This document shows positions 50,030 to 57,114 of a stretch of 64,000 bases of DNA, in pieces. How positions within the stretch are numbered: position 1 is the stretch's first letter; each line of letters opens with the position of its first letter. The position numbers and the translations under genes were made by a program. This DNA comes from JAAZAI01 sp050942875 (GTDB lineage: Bacteria; Verrucomicrobiota; Kiritimatiellia; RFP12; UBA3636): contig JBMNOD010000004.1 in NCBI GenBank assembly GCA_050942875.1, forward strand, positions 1 to 64,000, in the 5' to 3' direction. A model generated the notes under the pieces. It saw only the letters and a list, made by a program, of their open reading frames with translations, had not been told where the DNA came from and did not search any database.

Positions 50030-50665
50030 TCAGTCGCGACCGGCGGCGCGACGCAAATGAGGCCAATAGGCGACCGTGTAGGAAATGCCGGTGACCGCCG
50101 TGACGACGAGGAGCAAAAGCTCCATCCCGATCATCCAGGAAAGCGGAATCACCTCCATGCCTTCGTAGGCGTCGTGGCGCATCCGAAGCGTCTCAAGACC
50201 GAGGTTCAGATGGACGAGGACGAGCACGATGAAGCTGACGACCGTGCGCAGCTTGCCGAACCAGCTTGCCTTGACGTCCACGCCGTACTCGGAGCCGACG
50301 GAGCGCAGGAACGAGACCCACTGGTCGCGCAACGTCGAGGTGATGTCCAGGACGAGCAAGACGAGCGCATGGACGACGCACTCGTTGTACATCGCGATGA
50401 ACACGGCGGTCGGCAGCGCGATCGCGTTGAAGACCTTGTCCATCAGCGGGTCGAGCAAGGCGCCGAGGCGGCTGGTCAGCCCCCACTTGCGCGCGAGAAA
50501 GCCGTCGAAGAGGTCGGTCAGCGCCGAGAGCGCGAGCAGCGCGACCGCGGCGACGACCCAGCCGATGGCGGGGAAAAAGACGTTGATGATCGAACAAACC
50601 GCGGCGGCCATGACCAGGGGCGCGCGGGAAAAGGTCAAAACCATCAGAAGCGTGAAGCGGTTCAT
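50030..50665 (-). CDS. CDP-alcohol phosphatidyltransferase (PgsA-like)
   Basis: A membrane enzyme of 211 residues joining a CDP-activated lipid and an alcohol. The motif D-G-x2-A-R-x8-G-x3-D-x3-D is complete in DGFLARKWGLTSRLGALLD plus PLMDK at about residues 53-76. About five to six TM helices are visible. AGGAGG precedes the ATG, which overlaps the HAD gene stop as ATGA. Together with PgpA at 11057 it could make phosphatidylglycerol, though other CDP-alcohol activities are possible. Confidence 0.88.
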   Translation of the reverse strand: MNRFTLLMVLTFSRAPLVMAAAVCSIINVFFPAIGWVVAAVALLALSALTDLFDGFLARKWGLTSRLGALLDPLMDKVFNAIALPTAVFIAMYNECVVHALVLLVLDITSTLRDQWVSFLRSVGSEYGVDVKASWFGKLRTVVSFIVLVLVHLNLGLETLRMRHDAYEGMEVIPLSWMIGMELLLLVVTAVTGISYTVAYWPHLRRAAGRD

Positions 50666-51447
50666 CGGCGGGCCCTCCTTCTTTTGGGCTGCTCCGTCTG
50701 GTCGCGACCGGCAATGAGCATCTCGACGACTTCGGCGAACCCCGCGCCGCCGCTGGCTTGCGTGATGCACGTCGGCTTGTGTTTAAGGTCGTCGAGGAAC
50801 GGTTCGATGTTGGCGACGCCGAAGGTGACGGGGAAGGCGGCGAACATGGGCTCGTCGTTTGGCGAATCGCCAACGAACGCATAATTCGCGGCGTCCGTCT
50901 CCAAGTCGGCGTTGTCAACGTCCTTGATGTACTGCCGCGCCATGGTCAGCTTGTCGAAGTCGCCAAACCAGCCGTTGACGTGAATCGAGCTGACTTTGGC
51001 CTGGGCGCCGTGGGCCTTGAAGATCTCGACGATGTGGCGAACGGACTTTCGGCTGAGGCGCTTGACGTCCTCGCAATAGTCGATGGCGAGATCGTATTCG
51101 CGATACGGCTGGTCGGCCGACACGGCGCTTCCGGGCACTTTTTCGAGGACTTCGCGCTCGATGGCCTTCAGCTTGCGACGATTGGTCGCGCGCGTGCGCG
51201 GCGACTGCGAATGGATGCGGCGGATGCCGAACTTGACCCTGCGGAAATAGAAGGCGCCGTTTTCACCGATCACGCCGTCGATGGGCCACATGCGGGCGAT
51301 GTGATCGCACCAACCCGCCGGGCGCCCGGTGACGGGCACGACGCGCAGCCCCGCCTCGTGCGCATCCCAGAGCGCGTTGAACGCTTCGCGGGGAAGGAAC
51401 CCGTCGGTCGTCATCGTGTCGTCGATGTCACAAAATAAAAGGCGCAT
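50662..51447 (-). CDS. HAD superfamily hydrolase (IIB/Cof-like phosphatase)
   Basis: A predicted small-molecule phosphatase of 261 residues. Motif I is LFCDIDDTMTTDG at the N-terminus (nucleophile Asp), motif II is VVPVTGRP near residue 38, a lysine lies in FDKLTMARQYIKD, and motif IV is FVGDSPNDEPMF near 212. The cap sits between motifs II and III as in class IIB. It overlaps the lipid synthase gene by four bases. The substrate could be a sugar phosphate; nothing in the sequence fixes it. Confidence 0.87.
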   Translation of the reverse strand: MRLLFCDIDDTMTTDGFLPREAFNALWDAHEAGLRVVPVTGRPAGWCDHIARMWPIDGVIGENGAFYFRRVKFGIRRIHSQSPRTRATNRRKLKAIEREVLEKVPGSAVSADQPYREYDLAIDYCEDVKRLSRKSVRHIVEIFKAHGAQAKVSSIHVNGWFGDFDKLTMARQYIKDVDNADLETDAANYAFVGDSPNDEPMFAAFPVTFGVANIEPFLDDLKHKPTCITQASGGAGFAEVVEMLIAGRDQTEQPKRRRARR

Positions 51448-51453
51448 AATCCA

Positions 51454-52209
51454 TCAAGGGGTTTCAGGAGAAGAAGGATGGGCTTCGGGAGCATCGGACG
51501 AAGTCTCGGGCGGCAGGGGGGCCGCCTCGGACGCACCGTCGTCAAACCAAGTCGCTGCGGCGGCATTGGTGCTCTCGTCAAGCCGCGCGGCGGCCGAGGC
51601 CTCGGCGAGGCGGGCCGCATATTCAGCAAGCGCGGCCTGGTGCTTGGCCGAATCGCGTTGGAGAGTCGGCACATGCTTGTCGGCCAAGGCCTTGAAGAGA
51701 CCGCCCAATTCTGGCACGAGCGCAGGGCGTGTGTAGGAAAAGGCGATGGGGATCTTGTTCTCGTCGAACTTGACGGGGTATTCCATGCCCACGTAGAGGT
51801 TTGAAGGCGAGAAGGGCGCGTCGTAGAGGCGGACGGCGCGCATCACGGCCGTCGTGCGATTCGTGAACATCAGGTAGATCTTGTACTCGTCGCCTTCGAC
51901 GATGCCGCTGGGAAAGTCGGTTGGCTCGGCCCGGGCAAGGTGCATGATGATGTTTGTGGCAATGTCATGCGAGCAGCCGACGAGGATGTTCGACGCCGTT
52001 GAATCGAGCATGAGGCACATCGCCATCATCGGCGTCGTCGCGTTGAGACGAACAAGTTCCGCGGCGGCGGCCTGCTCCCGATGCACGCGCATGTCGCGCC
52101 AATAGAGAATGGCGGCGGCGACCAACAGGACAATGCCGGTAAAGTTGATGACGTGGGACGCCGTTTTTTTGCCGGGACGAGAGGCGGGCTGGGTTGAGCT
52201 AGCATTCAT
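51454..52209 (-). CDS. Single-pass membrane hypothetical protein
   Basis: Not recognised. A 251-residue protein with one TM segment (about 22-38, NFTGIVLLVAAAILYW). The following domain (about 50-195) has two cysteines (MCLMLD, VGCSHD) and a mixed alpha/beta pattern, and an Ala/Glu-rich, Pro-rich tail follows. AGGAG lies about seven bases before the ATG at 52209. It overlaps rdgB by 11 bases and precedes the HAD gene by six, so it is an integral operon member. Its position behind exosortase/EpsI hints at an envelope role but is not proof. Confidence 0.75.
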   Translation of the reverse strand: MNASSTQPASRPGKKTASHVINFTGIVLLVAAAILYWRDMRVHREQAAAAELVRLNATTPMMAMCLMLDSTASNILVGCSHDIATNIIMHLARAEPTDFPSGIVEGDEYKIYLMFTNRTTAVMRAVRLYDAPFSPSNLYVGMEYPVKFDENKIPIAFSYTRPALVPELGGLFKALADKHVPTLQRDSAKHQAALAEYAARLAEASAAARLDESTNAAAATWFDDGASEAAPLPPETSSDAPEAHPSSPETP

Positions 52210-52855
52210 GGCAGGGCTCCTGGGGTTGTGGCGTCGCTGCATTTGTTTGCAGGACGCCGAAAAGGGATTGGATCGTCTTCCGCATCGCGGCGGCGGCCGC
52301 GGCGCGGTGTGAAAAAGCGCACTTGACGTCGGACGCAAGCTCCGCGAAGGTCTTGTCATGGCCATCGGGCAGGAAGAGCGGATCGTAGCCGAAGCCGTTC
52401 GAGCCGCGCGGCTCAAAAAGGATCTGGCCGGGGCAGACGCCCGTGGCGGTGAATTCCCGACCGTCGGGAGAAACGAGCGCGATGGCGCAGGCGAAACGGG
52501 CGGTTCGCCGCGAGGCGGGGACGTCGGCGAGCTTGTCGAGAAGCAGCCGGTTGTTGGCCTCGTCATCGCCATGATGGCCGGCGTAACGTGCCGAATGCAC
52601 GCCGGGAGCGCCGCCCAGCGCATCGACTTCAAGTCCGGAATCATCCGCCAGCGCCCAGGCCGACGTGAAGGCGCAAACGCCCCGCGCCTTGATCAGGGCG
52701 TTGGCCTCGAACGTCGCCCCGTCCTCTTCCACATCGGGCGCCCCCGGGAAGTCCGTCGCGGCGCGAAGCTTCTCGACCGGCACGCCGAGGAGCTTGCGAA
52801 GCTCGGCGAGCTTGTGGGGATTGCGGGTGGCGACGACGATCAAAGGGAAGTTCAT
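52199..52855 (-). CDS. rdgB: Non-canonical purine NTP pyrophosphatase (RdgB/HAM1)
   Basis: It removes dITP, ITP and XTP from the nucleotide pool. VVATRNPHKLAELRKLLG at the N-terminus, ALADDSGLEVDALGGAPGVH near residue 68 and GSNGFGYDPLF near 153 are the family blocks. It is 218 residues; the C-terminal tail after SHRAAAAAAMRK is somewhat extended. It overlaps the EpsI-like gene by four bases and the membrane protein gene by eleven. Confidence 0.95.
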   Translation of the reverse strand: MNFPLIVVATRNPHKLAELRKLLGVPVEKLRAATDFPGAPDVEEDGATFEANALIKARGVCAFTSAWALADDSGLEVDALGGAPGVHSARYAGHHGDDEANNRLLLDKLADVPASRRTARFACAIALVSPDGREFTATGVCPGQILFEPRGSNGFGYDPLFLPDGHDKTFAELASDVKCAFSHRAAAAAAMRKTIQSLFGVLQTNAATPQPQEPCHEC

Positions 52856-53829
52856 GGCGAATCAACCGGATCTGGTTTTCTGCGGACGTGCGGGTTTTCC
52901 GTCACGTCGCCCGTCCCGCCTTCATAGACATTCATCTCGGAAGACGAACGGTGGATGACGTTGGTGATGTTGCGCTGTGCGTCCAGCTTCTTGCGGACAT
53001 CGGTGAGCACAGGATGGATGAGCGGCACAAATTCGTCCAACTGGCGCTTCCAGGCGTTGGGATCAAGGCTGGTGCGTTCGAAGGAGATCGACACGTAGCC
53101 CCAGCGCGGACGATAGTTGCGAAGCGAATTGTCGATCGCCATGTGCAGGAAGCGCTCGAGGTGGGAGTCGGTCTCCCGCTCGGGGTTGAAGAGCCAGTAC
53201 GCATACGTTGCCGGAATGACGGCCTTTTCGCCCTCGTCGCCCTCGTCGCCGAAGACCTGCTGGATGTCGAGCACGCGGATGCGGAGCGTCTGCCCGTCGC
53301 CAAGGTCCACGTCGTAGGGCTGCTCGTTGGTGATGCGGTTCCCCTGGGAGACGAGGCAGACTTGCGGCCGGTGGATGCTGCGGCGCTCGATGCCCGAGAA
53401 GACGATCGTCACCTGGACCGGCGTCGAGCCTTCGCAGAGATAGACGCGGCGGAAGATGGGCGTGTTGTCCGGCAGCAGCTTCGCCTCGCCGATGGAGATC
53501 GCGGAGAGCGGCGATCCGCAAACCAGGCAGTTCGTCGCCAGGTTGCCCGGATCCTCGGAAAACGCCGACGCCGCCTCCCCTTCGACAGTGGCCGGCACCT
53601 CGTTCGTCATGACGAGCTCGGACTCGCGAAACGCACGTGAACACTGGTCGTTCGTGCAGAAGCGAATGCGCTCGGCACGGTAGCCGCCCAGCTCCGCGGG
53701 CATTTCCAGCGGAATCTCGCCCGTTGGATTGCCATAAATCGTACGCGGACGCCCGAGATAGACGCCGGCGACGACGACGAGGGCCAGGGCGATCAGGCCC
53801 GGGATTGCTTTGACGACGCCAGTGCGCAT
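52852..53829 (-). CDS. EpsI-like exosortase-associated protein with zinc-ribbon insert
   Basis: The 325-residue protein has an N-terminal TM (about 8-25, IPGLIALALVVVAGVYLG) and an EpsI/DUF3485-type extracytoplasmic domain. Its landmark is RRSIHRPQVCLVSQGNRI near residue 155, the H-x-P-x-x-C-L pattern. Unusually, two cysteine pairs (CTNDQC near 54 and CLVC near 96) lie between the TM and that motif and look like a split zinc ribbon. It overlaps the exosortase gene by 37 bases, as expected for a functional partner. Alternative ATG at 53844. Confidence 0.82.
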   Translation of the reverse strand: MRTGVVKAIPGLIALALVVVAGVYLGRPRTIYGNPTGEIPLEMPAELGGYRAERIRFCTNDQCSRAFRESELVMTNEVPATVEGEAASAFSEDPGNLATNCLVCGSPLSAISIGEAKLLPDNTPIFRRVYLCEGSTPVQVTIVFSGIERRSIHRPQVCLVSQGNRITNEQPYDVDLGDGQTLRIRVLDIQQVFGDEGDEGEKAVIPATYAYWLFNPERETDSHLERFLHMAIDNSLRNYRPRWGYVSISFERTSLDPNAWKRQLDEFVPLIHPVLTDVRKKLDAQRNITNVIHRSSSEMNVYEGGTGDVTENPHVRRKPDPVDSP

Positions 53830-54734
53830 AGCTTGGCCCTCCAATCGATTTCAAGAAGCGCCCCGGTCCCCATCAACAGCAGCAGGGACAAGACGAAGAC
53901 GAGAATGCCGGACAAGTCGTGGTACAGCGTCATGGCCAGATCCATGCCGATCCACTCGGCCACCACCCCGAGCGAGAAGATGCGCAGCGCGTTGGCGAGC
54001 ATCGCCAGCGGCACGGACAGCACGAAGAGAGTGGTTTGCCGCCAGAAGCCGGTCAGCGTCAGGTAGGCATACGGCGCGGCCAGCGCGGTCATGACGATCA
54101 GCGAACGCAACCCGCTGCAGGCATCCGCCACGTCAAACTGGAAGCCGCCCCCCGCGGCGCTGTAGACAACGGTGCCATGGCGCACGGCTTCGATGCCGAC
54201 GCCGTGAAGGAAGGTGCAGGCGAGGCTGCTCGCCATCAGACGAAGCGGCATCGTCACCTCCATGAGCAGCCACCCGCAGAAGCAGAGAAAGGCGTAGGCG
54301 GCGGGAAAAAGCAGCAGCTTTGCGACTTCCCATCCCCAAATCGCATAGGCAATGCCCCAGAAGACGCCGACGGACGAGCCCAACGAAAGCCGGGGAAGCT
54401 GGGCGCGGTAGCCGAGCACATGCGCCGCGAGCGAGAGCGCCACGACCCCGAGCCCGAGCCAGCTCGGGCGCACCGGCGCCTTCGCCAGTTCCATGCGATT
54501 GCGGTGGATCACATAGGCGGAGAACAGGAGCATCACCCAGTTGTGGCGAAAGTTCTCGTGACGCCACTGGATGGCGACCCAGCCGAAAATCGAGCTCGGC
54601 TCGTTGGCAACGTCTGAATCGCTGCCAAAGGCGACATAGAGCCAGACGGCCGCGATCGTCGCCGCGACGAACGCAACCCATCGCCAAGGATCGGGTCGAA
54701 AGCCCTTGAGTGTTGATGCTTCATCTTGCTGCAT
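53793..54734 (-). CDS. Exosortase/archaeosortase family protein
   Basis: A polytopic membrane transpeptidase-like enzyme of 313 residues with about eight TM helices. The proposed catalytic triad is visible: Cys in DVADACSGLRSLIVM, Arg in MLANALRIFSLG and His in TLYHDLSGILVF. Exosortases process C-terminal sorting tags such as PEP-CTERM on exported proteins. No protein here shows an evident tag. The ATG at 54734 is chosen because the alternative TTG at 54773 coincides with the -35 of a promoter. It is first in the seven-gene operon. Confidence 0.92.
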   Translation of the reverse strand: MQQDEASTLKGFRPDPWRWVAFVAATIAAVWLYVAFGSDSDVANEPSSIFGWVAIQWRHENFRHNWVMLLFSAYVIHRNRMELAKAPVRPSWLGLGVVALSLAAHVLGYRAQLPRLSLGSSVGVFWGIAYAIWGWEVAKLLLFPAAYAFLCFCGWLLMEVTMPLRLMASSLACTFLHGVGIEAVRHGTVVYSAAGGGFQFDVADACSGLRSLIVMTALAAPYAYLTLTGFWRQTTLFVLSVPLAMLANALRIFSLGVVAEWIGMDLAMTLYHDLSGILVFVLSLLLLMGTGALLEIDWRAKLCALASSKQSRA

Positions 54735-54744
54735 ATGACCGGAT

Positions 54745-54773
54745 AGCTTACCGAAAGACGCGGATTTTTTCAA
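54745..54773 (-). promoter_or_regulatory. Promoter of the exosortase-truA operon
   Basis: On the minus strand TTGAAA and TAAGCT are 17 bp apart. The -10 ends about ten bases before the ATG at 54734, giving a very short leader. Confidence 0.5.
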
Positions 54774-54797
54774 TGATGGATTTTAAACGCGCGGCAA

Positions 54798-56123
54798 CTA
54801 GGGCGCCTGCCACCCGCTGCGCTTCTGCCGACGCTTCTCCATGGGCAGCGGCACCATGCGCAACAAGCAGAAAAGACCCGGCAGCAACAGCGCGAAGGCC
54901 AGCGCAAAGTAACGCCGATAGACCGGGATCATCACGGCGCCGGTCGCCGACGGATCAACCCCCCGCCCCAGGCAATGCAGCAACCCGCCCGACAGCAGCA
55001 TCCCGATCGCGCCGGCGCCGACGCCGGTCACCATGTTCATCAGCATGGTGGCAGACACCCGCCGCTCGGCCGAGACGGTCTGCAAGAAGTAGTGCGTCAC
55101 GGAATTCTCGGACGTCACGCGCGTCGCCCCGGCCAAAGCGAAAAGCAAGGCGGCCAGCGACATCGCGGCCGTGAACACATCCGGTGCAAACGACCACAAA
55201 ACGGCCGTGACGAGCATCAGGCTGTAAGCCAGGATCAGCGTCTTGCGCGGTCCAATCCGGGGGGTGATCTTCGCCACCGCGATCGAGGCCAACGCCGCAG
55301 AGCCATATTGGAGCAACGAAAAAAGCAGCGCCCCCGTGTCGCTCACGCCATGGCCCCGCTTGATGAAAAGCACCGATACCGGCGCCAGCATCACGAGCGA
55401 GAGATTGTTGACGAAACTGCCGAGCAACAACCGGCGGAACGAGCTGTCACGCAAGGCCTCGACCATTTCATGCACCACCGGGCGCCGGGCCGAATCGCGA
55501 ATCGCGCCCGTCTCGTCGACACGGCGCAGAAATGTCGAGGCGAACACCCCGAGAGCCGAACCCGCGACAATGATCAACGCAATGGCAAGCAGCGTCTCCG
55601 AAATCTTGAGCACGACGCTGATCGCGATCAACGCCACGAAACAGGCCGCGTAAAACAAAGCGCTGTTGGTGGCGATGAACCGAGGCCGTTCCTCGTCCGT
55701 CGAAATGTCGCCCAGAAGCGGCTGGGACATGACAACGCCGGCCGCGCGAAAACCATAGAAGAAAAACGCGCCCCCGACCAGACAGATCAGCGCAAGGGCC
55801 GAAAGCCCAAAATGCTTCCAGAGCGCGGAAGAAGCCACGACCAGCGCGGCAAAATTGCGCGCGACCCAGAAGACAGCCTGGCTCCGGGCGCCCCCGACCC
55901 TCGCGGAAACGACTTTGCCCAGCGGCAACAGGACAAAGCCAAAGAACATCATGCCGCCGAGAACGGCGGTCACGACATCCGAAAACCCAAGCTTGAGCGC
56001 AAGCAAGATCATGAGCGTCTCGCCCACGCACATGTAGGAAAGGCCGTTGACGGCGTTGAAGGCGTTGATGTTGCGCTGCGAACGTTTGCGTTGTTCGAGC
56101 GTAAGTTCTTGTTCGAGAATCAT
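54798..56123 (-). CDS. MFS transporter
   Basis: A 441-residue protein with about 12 TM helices and the twofold MFS layout. ATG 56123 (MILEQELTLEQRKRSQRNIN) gives a short cytoplasmic start before TM1 at NGLSYMCVGETLMILLALKL. A central cytoplasmic loop near residues 195-220 is rich in charged residues. The family arrangement VTRVTSENSVTHYF near 360 is not diagnostic of a substrate. It lies 64 bp upstream of the exosortase gene but has that gene's promoter between them. Confidence 0.85.
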   Translation of the reverse strand: MILEQELTLEQRKRSQRNINAFNAVNGLSYMCVGETLMILLALKLGFSDVVTAVLGGMMFFGFVLLPLGKVVSARVGGARSQAVFWVARNFAALVVASSALWKHFGLSALALICLVGGAFFFYGFRAAGVVMSQPLLGDISTDEERPRFIATNSALFYAACFVALIAISVVLKISETLLAIALIIVAGSALGVFASTFLRRVDETGAIRDSARRPVVHEMVEALRDSSFRRLLLGSFVNNLSLVMLAPVSVLFIKRGHGVSDTGALLFSLLQYGSAALASIAVAKITPRIGPRKTLILAYSLMLVTAVLWSFAPDVFTAAMSLAALLFALAGATRVTSENSVTHYFLQTVSAERRVSATMLMNMVTGVGAGAIGMLLSGGLLHCLGRGVDPSATGAVMIPVYRRYFALAFALLLPGLFCLLRMVPLPMEKRRQKRSGWQAP

Positions 56124-56232
56124 GGGATTGCCGCGCGAGAAAAGCAGTGAAAAACGCGGCAAGGCCGCGGGTGCCGTAAAAAAGCCATCTGAGGGATCAA
56201 GTCTACAACATGACGGTGGAAAATGCAAATTC

Positions 56233-56261
56233 TTGCTTTTCATCTCAAAAACTGCTATTTC
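56233..56261 (+). promoter_or_regulatory. Promoter of the SGNH hydrolase gene
   Basis: TTGCTT and TATTTC are 17 bp apart with CTGC before the -10. It lies in the divergent gap after the MFS gene start, about 50 bases before the ATG at 56313. Confidence 0.5.
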
Positions 56262-56312
56262 TTTAATCCGCGGGATCCAACTTCGCATCCATCAACACCG
56301 CACGGTGCCATT

Positions 56313-57053
56313 ATGAAAATTCGATCTTTCTTCCTTGCACTGCTCGCGCTGTGCTTCTCCGCAGGCGCGGCCACCACCGCAAGCCAGGCGACACCCTGGC
56401 GCATTCTCTGCGTCGGCGATTCAATCACGCAGGGCGGGCGCGTGAACCGCGCGGAACATACGTATCGGCTCCCGCTTCAGAAGCTTCTGCATCAAGCGGG
56501 CATCGCCTACGATTTCATTGGCTCGCGCCAAGCCGGCCTTGAAGCCGGAGCCCAATGGCCGGATGTCGCCAAGGGCGTCCCATTCGATCCGGATCACGAA
56601 GGATACTACGGCGCCAAGACCGCCGAGGCGCTCGCGAAGGTCCAGGCGGCCTGGAAGCACCATGCGCCGCCGCCAGATTTCGTGCTGATCCACCTCGGCA
56701 CGAACGACCAGGACAACACGCCGCACGACGACACCGTCCAGAAGCCCCTGCGCGACTTCATCGCGTTCCTCCGGACGAAGAACCCGCGCGTCGTCGTGCT
56801 GCTCGGCCATCTCAACTTCAACTGCTCCAAAGGCGCAAATTCAATCCGGCCGCTCGTCGAGGCGCTGGCGACGGAGCTGGCGACGGCGGAATCGCCCGTC
56901 GCCACCGTCCACCACTACAAGGGCTGGTTTGAAATGCCCGGCAAACCCGAGAGCGACACCTTCGACTGGGCGCACCCCAATCCCCAGGGCCAGATGAAAA
57001 TGGCCAAAGCCTGGTTCAAGGCGATGCAAACGGCAAAACCGGCAAAACAGTGA
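56313..57053 (+). CDS. Secreted SGNH/GDSL hydrolase
   Basis: The 246-residue protein has a signal peptide (about 1-20, FFLALLALCFSAGAA). Block I is ILCVGDSITQGG (Ser), with a Gly block around HEGYYGAKTAEAL. Block III is IHLGTNDQDN (Asn) and block V is DTFDWAHPNPQGQMKMA (Asp, His). This resembles acetylxylan esterase or rhamnogalacturonan acetylesterase-like enzymes of polysaccharide degraders. It is distinct from the larger SGNH gene at 15569. It has its own promoter at 56233 and lies 61 bp before glnN, without sign of a functional link. Confidence 0.9.
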   Translation: MKIRSFFLALLALCFSAGAATTASQATPWRILCVGDSITQGGRVNRAEHTYRLPLQKLLHQAGIAYDFIGSRQAGLEAGAQWPDVAKGVPFDPDHEGYYGAKTAEALAKVQAAWKHHAPPPDFVLIHLGTNDQDNTPHDDTVQKPLRDFIAFLRTKNPRVVVLLGHLNFNCSKGANSIRPLVEALATELATAESPVATVHHYKGWFEMPGKPESDTFDWAHPNPQGQMKMAKAWFKAMQTAKPAKQ

Positions 57054-57114
57054 AGCAAGCCGACCGTCTGTCGCATCGAGTCTCTCAAGATCAGAAACGT
57101 CATCAATTGCAACT

